Position numbers and translations under genes: made by a program. From NCBI GenBank assembly GCA_045632265.1, contig JAZQWG010000003.1:28784-92783 (forward strand): a stretch of DNA of 64,000 bases. The letters run 5' to 3'. This DNA comes from Scatosoma sp045632265. GTDB taxonomy: Bacteria; Bacillota; Clostridia; Christensenellales; Borkfalkiaceae. Of the stretch, positions 34,318-41,474 are shown piece after piece; the stretch's first letter is position 1, and each line of letters opens with the position of its first letter. The notes beneath the pieces are model-generated. The model saw nothing but the letters and a program-made list of their open reading frames with translations. It ran no database searches and was not told where the DNA came from.

Positions 34318-35067
34318 ATGATACAAGATTTACACGCGCACACCTATTATTCGTTTTGCAGCAACGATAAACCTGAAAAGGTTATTGAAGCGGCAATCAA
34401 CAGCGGCGTGCAACAACTTGGGATATGCGACCACAACTACGGAATCGGCTGCGCAAGAAGAGATTTTTGCTTTGGCAAAGGGGCAAGACGAGATGCCGAT
34501 TATGGGAGAACGTTAGAACGTTATTTCGACCATATCGACACGCTTCGTAAACTTTATAAAAACAAAATTACCATACTTCGCGGCATTGAAATTTGCACGA
34601 TTATGTCGGGGGATAGCTATGCTATGCCTGAAAAAGCGGACGTGTCTTTCTTTGATTATTGCTTGATTGAACACTTGACCGAGCCCACCTCCTTTATGAA
34701 AGGCGACCTTTTCCCCTATGCTGAAAAAATGGGCTGCACGACGGGCGTTGCGCACACCGATTTGTTCGCGCATATTAAGTCGCTCGGCGAAGACCCCTAT
34801 CGCTATTTCAAGAAGATGGCGGAACGTGGAATTTTTTGGGAAATGAACGTCAATTTGGACAGCCTTCACGGGTATAGAACACACGACTACGTGACCGAAT
34901 TTTTGAAGAACAAAGAACAACAAGAAATCGTCAAAAAATCGGGCGTAAAATTGTCGGTTGGCTTTGACGGACACATCGTCAAGGAATACAAACCCGATCG
35001 TGTTAAAATGGCATGCAAGCGTATTCAAGACATGGGTATTCGCCTTGTGTTTGAAGGCAGACTGTAA
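34318..35067 (+). CDS. PHP-domain metal-dependent phosphoesterase
   Basis: 249 residues from the ATG at 34318; an upstream in-frame ATG lies before the promoter and is rejected. Motifs of the PHP superfamily: D-L-H-A-H-T-Y-Y-S at the N-terminus (metal ligands), C-D-H-N-Y-G near 38, G-V-A-H-T-D near 143, and a terminal G-F-D-G-H near 220. It resembles histidinol-phosphatase-like hydrolases rather than polymerase PHP domains. The substrate is unknown; its closeness to the deoR gene is suggestive but it has its own promoter. Confidence 0.82.
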   Translation: MIQDLHAHTYYSFCSNDKPEKVIEAAINSGVQQLGICDHNYGIGCARRDFCFGKGARRDADYGRTLERYFDHIDTLRKLYKNKITILRGIEICTIMSGDSYAMPEKADVSFFDYCLIEHLTEPTSFMKGDLFPYAEKMGCTTGVAHTDLFAHIKSLGEDPYRYFKKMAERGIFWEMNVNLDSLHGYRTHDYVTEFLKNKEQQEIVKKSGVKLSVGFDGHIVKEYKPDRVKMACKRIQDMGIRLVFEGRL

Positions 35068-35071
35068 AAAA

Positions 35072-35145
35072 GATTGCCACGCCTAAGGGCTCGCAATGAC
35101 AACAAAAAAATGAAGCGGAGCGTTGAAAAACGCTCCGCTTTTTAT
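35072..35145 (+). terminator. Intergenic repeat-like sequence followed by terminator
   Basis: 35072-35100 reads GATTGCCACG..CTCGCAATGAC, of the widespread GATTGCC/GCAATGAC intergenic palindrome type. It is followed at about 35113-35145 by GCGGAGCGTT-GAAA-AACGCTCCGC and TTTTT, a strong terminator. The same stem recurs at 35996-36024. Confidence 0.75.
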
Positions 35146-35655
35146 TTATTCTTTCGCTAAAATCCTAGAAATTCTAAGCATAGTTACCCTATCGCGCAGT
35201 ATTGGATTTTCTAAAACGTTTTGCCAATTCCCCGCGCTTTTTATCAAGATTTCGTTCTTTCCCTTTCGCTCGTTTTCTTCTCTTCCCTTTTGCAATTTCT
35301 CGCGATAATTCCCGCTTAAGCTTTGCTCAAAAGAGCGAAATTCCAACGTATTTTCCATTAAAAAATCGTATAGAATAGGATTCATCATCACGTTGCTTAG
35401 GAAGTTCCCTAACGCCCTTTCAAAACCCGCCTTTTCATTGGCGCAAAAAAGAACCCCTAAAAATAAACGGATGTAAAAATCGTCCAATTCTTTCCGTATC
35501 TCGCCTTCCCCTTTCTCGATTAAAAACCGCTCGTTTCTCTCTAAAAAATCTTGCTCCGCCACCGCAACTAGACTCTTGACTTTCCCAAAGGTATAAGGAA
35601 TTTCACGCGCGTATTTTTCCCTTATTTCCGCCGTTATCCCTTGTAAATCTACCAT
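35146..35655 (-). CDS. Hypothetical alpha-helical protein divergent from an XRE repressor
   Basis: 169 residues from the ATG at 35655 (GCGGGG ribosome site 6 bases upstream; a TTG start 30 bases earlier is less likely). The protein is charged and predominantly helical, with a basic middle (Y-R-E-K-L-Q-K-G-R-E-E-N-E-R-K-G-K), no signal peptide and no motif I recognise. Its promoter, with a palindromic operator inside the spacer, is divergent from the XRE gene, so its expression is probably repressed by that protein. Possibly a small stress, prophage-derived or toxin-type gene; no function is claimed. Confidence 0.65.
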   Translation of the reverse strand: MVDLQGITAEIREKYAREIPYTFGKVKSLVAVAEQDFLERNERFLIEKGEGEIRKELDDFYIRLFLGVLFCANEKAGFERALGNFLSNVMMNPILYDFLMENTLEFRSFEQSLSGNYREKLQKGREENERKGKNEILIKSAGNWQNVLENPILRDRVTMLRISRILAKE

Positions 35656-35686
35656 TTTAACCCCGCATTTTTTATTTCTTAACAAT

Positions 35687-35742
35687 ATTTTACAAGAAGA
35701 TTTCTTCTATGTCAAGCATTTTAAGAAGTTTTCTTCTATAAT
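35687..35742. promoter_or_regulatory. Divergent promoters with two palindromic operators in their spacers
   Basis: Minus: TTGACA (35715-35710) and TAAAAT (35692-35687), 17-base spacer containing AGAAGA-TT-TCTTCT (35695-35708). Plus: TATAAT (35737-35742) directly preceded by AGAAG-TTTT-CTTCT (35724-35737). Both sites share the consensus AGAAG-N4-CTTCT and the second lies where polymerase must bind. Confidence 0.8.
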
Positions 35743-35748
35743 AAAGAT

Positions 35749-35949
35749 ATGAAAATCGGCGAAAGAATTAAAGAATTAAGAACTGAAAAAGGGTTTTCTC
35801 AAATGCAACTTGCGAAACTGATTGGCGTGAGCCAAAAGGCGATTGATTATTGGGAAAGAAGCATTAACGAGCCAAAGGCAAGTTATATTATCGAACTCGT
35901 AAAGACGTTTGATATTACTTTCGACGAGTTTTTTGCGGACGTAAAATAA
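35749..35949 (+). CDS. XRE-family repressor, HTH-only
   Basis: 66 residues made up of one Cro/C1-type helix-turn-helix: I-K-E-L-R-T-E-K-G-F-S-Q, then L-A-K-L-I-G-V-S-Q-K-A-I-D-Y-W-E-R recognition helix, then P-K-A-S-Y-I-I-E-L. No effector domain. The ATG lies 6 bases after the -10 box, so the transcript is likely leaderless. The palindromes in the intergenic region are the probable binding sites for both genes. A terminator (GCCACGATT/AATCGTGGC plus T6) follows the stop. Confidence 0.88.
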   Translation: MKIGERIKELRTEKGFSQMQLAKLIGVSQKAIDYWERSINEPKASYIIELVKTFDITFDEFFADVK

Positions 35950-35950
35950 A

Positions 35951-36030
35951 GCCACGATTATACAATCGTGGCTTTTTTCGTAGAGTTTTATAAAAGCGGA
36001 GCGTTTCAAAAACGCTCCGCTTTTTGTTTT
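35951..36030. terminator. Two terminators between the XRE gene and the YwaF-like gene
   Basis: GCCACGATT-ATAC-AATCGTGGC-TTTTTT (35951-35978) ends the XRE transcript. GCGGAGCGTTT-CAA-AAACGCTCCGC (35996-36020) has T-runs on both sides and also serves the convergent gene. Confidence 0.85.
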
Positions 36031-36032
36031 AT

Positions 36033-36734
36033 TTATTTGCGTGATTTGGTTTTTTTGTATTTTCTCACCAACTCAATAATCGCAAAAATTAAGCCGTGGG
36101 AAGCAAAGTAGATAGGCGCCATTACCCATGCAGTCAAATTCGTATCCGACAACAACGGCTCGACAATATGGTACGCATCGCTCATGCCAAACACCGACAT
36201 TAAAAACGCACCCACCGTCATATAACAAGTGAGCCCAAGGACTACGCAATACCATTTTTTATAGGTGATATGGATTTGATTAAAGAGCAATAAAGCGATC
36301 ACCGTCGTTGCGCAAAAACTGTGGTGCAAAAATCCCGAAAAGGTGGGCAAATAGAAAAAGGACAAATCCTGAGAAATGAACGCGGGATAAATCACCGTGG
36401 AAATACCACCAAACAAGCCCAACAACCACGAAAAATGAAGGGCTACGTTGTCCTTTTTTCCAAGCAACACCGCCAAACCTAAAACAAGGCTCGTCATGCC
36501 GCAAAAGCTGTCGGGAATAATGCAATACCAACGCACTTGCCCATAGCGGAATACTTGCGATAAGCGATTTGCCATAATGCTAATAAATAACATTGCCCCT
36601 AAACTTTTCAAAATAATCGTTTGGGATTTTTCCGACTTTGCATATTTTTTTGCCAACAGTAACCCTACCGTCGCCATAACGGAAGTGATTACCATATATA
36701 GGATGTGTTCTTTCCCATAAAGTTGCGGTGCCAT
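36033..36734 (-). CDS. YwaF/TMEM164-family membrane protein
   Basis: 233 residues from the ATG at 36734 (TGGAGG 7 bases upstream); a longer frame to 36860 lacks a ribosome site. Seven hydrophobic segments with short loops. I-P-D-S-F-C-G-M and H-H-S-F-C-A occur at the helix positions that carry conserved His/Cys/Asn in the TIGR02206/YwaF family. It resembles the membrane half of the ABC fusion at 3553-5781 but has no ATPase. Function unknown. Confidence 0.75.
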   Translation of the reverse strand: MAPQLYGKEHILYMVITSVMATVGLLLAKKYAKSEKSQTIILKSLGAMLFISIMANRLSQVFRYGQVRWYCIIPDSFCGMTSLVLGLAVLLGKKDNVALHFSWLLGLFGGISTVIYPAFISQDLSFFYLPTFSGFLHHSFCATTVIALLLFNQIHITYKKWYCVVLGLTCYMTVGAFLMSVFGMSDAYHIVEPLLSDTNLTAWVMAPIYFASHGLIFAIIELVRKYKKTKSRK

Positions 36735-36872
36735 AATAAAACCTCCATAGTATCGCTCGCACTTATTATAATGCACTAAAAAATTAGAAAAGTCAACAAA
36801 ACGAACGCAAAAACTTGCAAAAAAATTACCCATATTCGTAGGGCAATTTTTATAAAACAATACTTTTGAGGG

Positions 36873-36901
36873 TTGACAAGGCGGCGTTTTTTTGATACAA
36901 T
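36873..36901 (+). promoter_or_regulatory. Promoter of the SASA-type esterase gene
   Basis: TTGACA (36873-36878) and TACAAT (36896-36901), 17-base spacer; GAGGGAG precedes the ATG at 36935. Confidence 0.8.
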
Positions 36902-36934
36902 CAATCTATCTTATTTTTATTGAGGGAGAATGGT

Positions 36935-37921
36935 ATGGCAAAACGCAAAAAATGGATTATTTCTATCCTTTCCGTAATCGGCGCAGGCATCATTGCTTTC
37001 TTCTCGTTTTTTGGGCTTCGAGTAATCAAAAACAGACCACGCTTTAGCGTGAAAGATACGCTTGCCGACGGGCAAGGCAAAAAAGCTACCGTCATTTTGC
37101 TGGGCGGACAATCAAACGCCTCCGGTTGCAGCAGCGTGGAATACTTGGAAAAGAACGTTTCCCCCGAAAGATACGCTCAATTTGAAAACGGGTTCGACAA
37201 CGTGTATATCAATTACTACGTGTCCGATGAAAATATCTCTAACGAGTTCGTGAAATGCTCCGTAAATCAAGGCGAATTTGGCACGTGTTTCGGCCCCGAA
37301 CTTGGCATGGCGGAAAAGTTAAGCGAAATGTATCCCGATCAAACGTTTTTCATTATCAAATGCGCTTGGGGCGGCACCGAACTTTTCGATAAATGGCTTT
37401 CCCCTTCCAGCTACACCGCAAAACACAAAGCCAATAAATTTTTCTATTTCAATAAGACCAAAACGGGCAAGCTTTACGAACATTTCGTTTCGTTTGTCAA
37501 GACGAGCTTGAAATATCTCAAATCGAAAAATTACGATATCAGCGTAGAAGGTATGTGTTGGATGCAAGGCGAATCGGACTCGTTTGAAACGACGCACGCA
37601 ACCAATTATGAAACCCATTTAACCAACTTTATCAAGGACATACGCAAACAATTTAAGCGCTTCTCGGCAGACGACGGTTTGGCGTTTATCGATGCGTATA
37701 TCGCCCATCTCCCCGCTTACTGGGTGTATGGTGATTTGGTAAACGCTTCCAAAAAAGCCGTAGCCGAATCTTCCCCCTTGAATGCGCTTGTGGACACGAT
37801 AGCGCACGGGCTTACCACCGATTACGAACCCACCGACGCACCCGATAGAGCGCATTACGATTCGTTAAGCGAAATCAAACTTGGGCATCTTTTCATCGAA
37901 ACGTTGGCGCAATATCTTTAA
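36935..37921 (+). CDS. Membrane-anchored SASA-type carbohydrate esterase (SGNH fold)
   Basis: 328 residues. Residues 8-30 are a signal-anchor. The enzyme part has the block I motif L-L-G-G-Q-S-N-A-S-G with nucleophile Ser60, an oxyanion C-A-W-G-G-T-E-L near 150, M-Q-G-E-S-D-S near 210, and a C-terminal D-R-A-H-Y-D-S holding the catalytic Asp/His. This is the sialate O-acetylesterase-like (SASA, CE6-related) family, which removes acetyl groups from glycans. Monocistronic, with its own promoter and a perfect terminator. It may deacetylate mucin or hemicellulose outside the cell. Confidence 0.83.
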   Translation: MAKRKKWIISILSVIGAGIIAFFSFFGLRVIKNRPRFSVKDTLADGQGKKATVILLGGQSNASGCSSVEYLEKNVSPERYAQFENGFDNVYINYYVSDENISNEFVKCSVNQGEFGTCFGPELGMAEKLSEMYPDQTFFIIKCAWGGTELFDKWLSPSSYTAKHKANKFFYFNKTKTGKLYEHFVSFVKTSLKYLKSKNYDISVEGMCWMQGESDSFETTHATNYETHLTNFIKDIRKQFKRFSADDGLAFIDAYIAHLPAYWVYGDLVNASKKAVAESSPLNALVDTIAHGLTTDYEPTDAPDRAHYDSLSEIKLGHLFIETLAQYL

Positions 37922-37964
37922 TATTGTCAATAACAAATAAAAATATTTAATACCTCGCAAACAA

Positions 37965-38002
37965 AAAAGAACCGTACTTGAATCGTCAAGTACGGTTCTT
38001 TT
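37965..38002. terminator. Perfect bidirectional terminator
   Basis: AAAAGAACCGTACTTGA-ATCG-TCAAGTACGGTTCTTTT: 17 paired bases with A/T tails on both sides, between convergent genes. Confidence 0.92.
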
Positions 38003-38031
38003 GGGTTAGTAGTTTGTGCTTATCTTGAACC

Positions 38032-38673
38032 TTATTCATCAATATCGTAATTTGTATAAGGCATTTCTTTGTATCCGTTTGCTTTTAAGGATTGTATTGC
38101 CTTATCAATATCGTCTTCGCTCCAAGGTTCTTGATTTTCTACGCTATAATCCCCACGCCACTCATGAAGAAGTTTGAGCAACAAGCGTTCTTTGATATTG
38201 ATAAACAACACCCAAATATCGCCGTTTTCATCGCAAAATTCGTTTGTGGGTGCGTATTCAAATTCCCAATCATTTATGCTGTTATAAATCTTATCAAGCG
38301 TTGAAAATACATTGATGTATATTTCAATATCGCATACTTCTTCATCCTCATCAAAAAAAGAAAGACTATCTAACCAATCAGAAATTTCAAAGGCGATAAT
38401 TTCTTTTATTTTATGATTCGTTTTCGATTGAAAATCTAATCCTGCGCTAATAATCCAGTTATACGCACACGCCCAATGTGCAATAAATCTATCGCTAATT
38501 TGTTTTGCTTTGTATTTTTGGATTGCCAATAAAATACAATCAAGAGAATAATACTTTTGAAAAGCATTATCTAAATCCAATTCCCTTTTATCTATGCCTA
38601 TTACAAAGTTTTTCAATTCTTCAAAAGTACACGATACCGTAAAAATTTTTTCATACATTTCTTTATCAAACAT
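38032..38673 (-). CDS. Acidic hypothetical protein downstream of the tRNA-Pro repeat unit
   Basis: 213 residues from the ATG at 38673; AAGGAGG lies 8 bases upstream, whereas the longer frame reading into the repeat region is rejected. The protein is strongly acidic (F-F-D-E-D-E-E-V-C-D-I-E) with many aromatic residues and no signal peptide, in keeping with a soluble cytosolic protein of the size and charge common among immunity proteins, but I recognise no family. It lies right after the terminator hairpin of the tRNA-derived repeat, at a typical integration position. Confidence 0.7.
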   Translation of the reverse strand: MFDKEMYEKIFTVSCTFEELKNFVIGIDKRELDLDNAFQKYYSLDCILLAIQKYKAKQISDRFIAHWACAYNWIISAGLDFQSKTNHKIKEIIAFEISDWLDSLSFFDEDEEVCDIEIYINVFSTLDKIYNSINDWEFEYAPTNEFCDENGDIWVLFINIKERLLLKLLHEWRGDYSVENQEPWSEDDIDKAIQSLKANGYKEMPYTNYDIDE

Positions 38674-38697
38674 TTCCAATTCCTCCTTATTTGTAAA

Positions 38698-38738
38698 ATA
38701 AAAAACAAGTCTTTCTTGATGGTTCAAGAAAGACTTGT
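38698..38738 (-). terminator. Terminator after the tRNA-Pro-derived repeat unit
   Basis: ACAAGTCTTTCTTGA-ACCA-TCAAGAAAGACTTGT on the minus strand, a 15-bp perfect stem followed by TTTTTT (38704-38699). Confidence 0.9.
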
Positions 38739-38740
38739 CT

Positions 38741-38879
38741 TGGTTGAGGCAACGGGAATCTATCCTTCGGATAGAGCATCGTCGCTCGCCAACCTTCGTA
38801 CTTATTTCAAGCCTCCCCCTTCTCGCTCCTCGCGTGAACCCACGCTAATCCGTGGTTTACGCGAGCCGTTGCCGAAAGT
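38741..38879 (-). repeat. tRNA-Pro-derived repeat unit (3'-end copy with encoded CCA)
   Basis: In transcript order: GGCAACGG (complement of 38866-38873), the motif TTAGCGTGGGTTCACGCGAG.. (complement of 38822-38848), a TCTATCC-GAA-GGATAGA hairpin (complement of 38759-38775), then TCCCGTTGCCTCAACCA (complement of 38741-38757), a 17-nt exact copy of the 3' end of the tRNA-Pro gene including CCA. The first and last parts form an 8-bp inverted repeat. No protein is encoded. Confidence 0.75.
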
Positions 38880-38915
38880 AAAAATACGGCGCACCCAAAG
38901 GGTATGCCGTATTTT
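38880..38915 (-). terminator. Terminator directly after tRNA-Pro
   Basis: AAATACGGCATACCC-TTT-GGGTGCGCCGTATTTTT on the minus strand, a hairpin with one mismatch, starting at the base after the CCA end. Confidence 0.85.
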
Positions 38916-38992
38916 TGGTTGAGGCAACGGGACTTGAACCCACGACCTCTTGGTCCCTAACCAAGCGCGCTACCAAACTGCGCTATGCCTCA
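38916..38992 (-). tRNA. tRNA-Pro (anticodon AGG)
   Basis: 77 nt including encoded CCA. Acceptor TGAGGCA/TGCCTCA (7 bp), D-stem GCGC/GCGC, anticodon arm CTTGG-TTAGGGA-CCAAG with AGG at positions 34-36, variable loop AGGTC, T-arm GTGGG-TTCAAGT-CCCGT. A at position 34 is uncommon in bacteria outside tRNA-Arg(ACG) and would need deamination to inosine to read CCC/CCA. Confidence 0.97.
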
Positions 38993-39034
38993 ATATGTTT
39001 ACGCCGCAAGCTTTTCCGCCTGACAGCATAGTCT

Positions 39035-39063
39035 ATTATACTTATCATAAATCATTTAGTCAA
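39035..39063 (-). promoter_or_regulatory. Promoter of tRNA-Pro
   Basis: Minus strand TTGACT (39063-39058) and TATAAT (39040-39035), 17-base spacer; predicted leader about 35 nt. Confidence 0.85.
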
Positions 39064-39135
39064 GCATTTTTCCACCCCTTTTTGCAACTTTTTCAAAAAA
39101 ATTCTTTTTATGTAAACATTCCTTTCAAACGTGAA

Positions 39136-39160
39136 AAAAGTAGCCACGAAGGCTACTTTT
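39136..39160 (-). terminator. Terminator of the GH78 gene
   Basis: AAAAGTAGCC-TTCGT-GGCTACTTTT stem followed by TTTTTTC on the minus strand. Confidence 0.88.
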
Positions 39161-39180
39161 CTCTTATTCTATTTATTTCG

Positions 39181-41379
39181 TTATTTTACGTTGACTTTAT
39201 TATCTTTTACACTCAAATAACGATAATCGCCCTTGCCGTTGAGCGGCAATGCAATTTCGCAATCGATACCGATACCATTTTCCGCAGCTTCGCCGCCTTT
39301 AAGTGCGTCATAGCCCGTAAGTGCGTAAATCAACCATTTCGTTGCGTACGATGCAAAGCCGTGATTGCAACTTGCGTAAATAGCGTTATGTTCCCAAAGC
39401 GTGCCCGTACGTTCCGCCATCGGCTCGAACAAGCGAATACACTCGTCGAAAACCTTTTCCCGTTCGCCATCACGCATCAACAAATCTACGCGCATATACA
39501 GCCCGTACATAACGTTAGGTTTGCCAACGTTAGGCAAATACCCTTCTTTACGATTCGTACCCATATTATCCATGAGTTCTTTGTACAAATCCGCATATTC
39601 GTGCTTATCCGCGCAACCAAACCAGAATGCGTAATATTGACAAACTTCCGTCAAAAGCCCGCTTTGTACAAGCTTCCCTTCTTCGTTTCTAATAAGGTTA
39701 TCCACGAAGAATTTACCGTCGTACGCAAGCGTTTTAATCTTTTGATTGATGTCGTCCGCCTTCGTCATAAACGAAGGAACGTCATACAATTTGCCCGCAA
39801 CTTTCAAGCACGCTGCATATTCCATATTGGACGGAATATTCACCCCGCAAATATGGTCGGCATCGTTTGCTTCACTCCATTCAATAAACACCCAGCTTTC
39901 CAAATTTTCAAGCAAGCCAAGTTCGTTTTCATAGCCGGCAAAGAATTGCAAAATGCCAAGCACCGTATCTTTTGCGCCAAGCACCGCTTCGTCCACGCCG
40001 TAAATTTGCGCGTATTTATCAATTTCCATGATAAACCAAAACGCCCAGTTGGGAATATACACGCTTTCAAGGAAATCGGAAGGGTAGCACATAGGAATCA
40101 TGCCCTTGGGAAGCTGTTCTTCTTCCGCCTTGGCATAGTTATCCAAAAACGACTTTTCTACTTGGTTTTCGCCCGTAAAAATACGTTCGGCAACCGACGA
40201 GAAATAGCTATCCGAAAGCCAACCCGCACGTTCTCTCGACGGACAGTCGGTAAGAAGGTCAACTGCGTTTTGCGCAAGAGTTGCTCTTGCTGCTTCCAAA
40301 ATCTTTTCCACACGCTTATCCGCGCACGTAAGCTGCAAACGATCCGCATTGGGGTTTTCGTAGTCACGGATAGAAAATTCCACGTCAAGCCCTTCATCGT
40401 AAACGATGCAAGCATAACGGCAAGTGTACGGTTCGAACGTCGTCACGCTGTACTCGCCCGCCTTTTCAAATTGCCATTTGCAAACGTTGGACGTCGTGTT
40501 TCTATCAAACGCAACGTAATTTTCCCCTTTGCCACGTTCGTGCCACAAAAGTTCGTCGTAGATAATATACACGCTGCCCGCATTTTTTGCTTTCACTTTC
40601 ACTTCAAAAAAGCCCGTGATTGCACGCAAAAAGTCCACCGTTTTATAGCGGTGTTTCACGTTCGTTGCGGACATACCATTGGCAAAATATACAAACTTGG
40701 ACGCTTCGTCCGTGAGTTTGTCTTCCCATTCTTCTTCATAAAAACCGTCAAGCGCCGTACCGACAAGCCAGTGCGCTCTATCACGCCAAACAGGCAAACT
40801 ATCGTCAATGCCGACAAGCCCTTCTTCAATCAATTCTTGCTTGGTGTGCAAGTTGTATTTCGGTTTATCCACGTAAGAAGGAAGCAACGTAGGAAGCGTA
40901 GCTTCTTCCGTTTCCAAAACTTGCGCATCATAATCGCCACCCACGTACAAATCCGTTCTATCTACGCCAAGTTTGAACGTTTCCGCAAAACCACGTTGAT
41001 AGCTGTATCTTTGCACCTTTTGCAATCTATCCGTCAATAATTGACAGCAAAAATCGCTTGCATCGTACGTCTTTCCGCTTTCCGTTTGCACGTCGCACGC
41101 AAAGAAGGGCAACTGTTTGATAACCCAAAATGTAGGCACGTAAATGCTTTCCACTTCAATCACCAAGCGTTTGCCTTGTGCACAAATATCTTCCACCCTT
41201 GCATACCCTTTCGCCGCGCGTTGCGGGCCGAACGAGATAAATTCCCCGTCCACGTACACGCGATACAAAGACGTCGCCGCAAGCTTCGCCGTAAAGCGTT
41301 CTTTCGCCCCTAAATCAAGCGAAAACGCAAGCGTAATGTTCTTCTCTGTTTTTAAGCCTTTAGCCCAAATAGCCTTCAT
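39181..41379 (-). CDS. GH78-like alpha-L-rhamnosidase, cytosolic
   Basis: 732 residues from the ATG at 41379 (GAGAGG 9 bases upstream). The N-terminal half is beta-rich (R-V-Y-V-D-G-E-F-I-S-F-G-P-Q-R, typical of the rhamnosidase N-domain). The (alpha/alpha)6 catalytic part begins near residue 370 with D-C-P-S-R-E-R-A-G-W (378-387), the hallmark of GH78, followed by the substrate-binding acidic residues L-S-D-S and G-E-N-Q. No signal peptide, so it acts on imported oligosaccharides and frees L-rhamnose for RhaAB. It is the last gene of the import operon. Confidence 0.88.
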   Translation of the reverse strand: MKAIWAKGLKTEKNITLAFSLDLGAKERFTAKLAATSLYRVYVDGEFISFGPQRAAKGYARVEDICAQGKRLVIEVESIYVPTFWVIKQLPFFACDVQTESGKTYDASDFCCQLLTDRLQKVQRYSYQRGFAETFKLGVDRTDLYVGGDYDAQVLETEEATLPTLLPSYVDKPKYNLHTKQELIEEGLVGIDDSLPVWRDRAHWLVGTALDGFYEEEWEDKLTDEASKFVYFANGMSATNVKHRYKTVDFLRAITGFFEVKVKAKNAGSVYIIYDELLWHERGKGENYVAFDRNTTSNVCKWQFEKAGEYSVTTFEPYTCRYACIVYDEGLDVEFSIRDYENPNADRLQLTCADKRVEKILEAARATLAQNAVDLLTDCPSRERAGWLSDSYFSSVAERIFTGENQVEKSFLDNYAKAEEEQLPKGMIPMCYPSDFLESVYIPNWAFWFIMEIDKYAQIYGVDEAVLGAKDTVLGILQFFAGYENELGLLENLESWVFIEWSEANDADHICGVNIPSNMEYAACLKVAGKLYDVPSFMTKADDINQKIKTLAYDGKFFVDNLIRNEEGKLVQSGLLTEVCQYYAFWFGCADKHEYADLYKELMDNMGTNRKEGYLPNVGKPNVMYGLYMRVDLLMRDGEREKVFDECIRLFEPMAERTGTLWEHNAIYASCNHGFASYATKWLIYALTGYDALKGGEAAENGIGIDCEIALPLNGKGDYRYLSVKDNKVNVK

Positions 41380-41412
41380 TTTTATCGTCCTCTCTTTATT
41401 TCTTGGAAAATA

Positions 41413-41434
41413 GCTCCGCACCGAAGCGCGGAGC
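41413..41434 (-). other. Intergenic hairpin between the Cys-repeat lipoprotein and GH78 genes
   Basis: GCTCCGC / GCGGAGC inverted repeat with an 8-base loop; only a short T-run follows on the minus strand, so termination is partial at best. Confidence 0.5.
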
Positions 41435-41474
41435 CTTTCCTTTTCGGCTTACTATAAGCTGTTTATTAAGTTAA

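Noticed and set aside
36735..36860. N-terminal extension of the 233-residue YwaF-like protein.
   Set aside because: No ribosome site before the upstream ATG, while GGAGG precedes the internal ATG.
38716..38922. Small plus-strand open frame over the tRNA-Pro repeat unit.
   Set aside because: It runs through a terminator, hairpins and the tRNA end and has no ribosome site.
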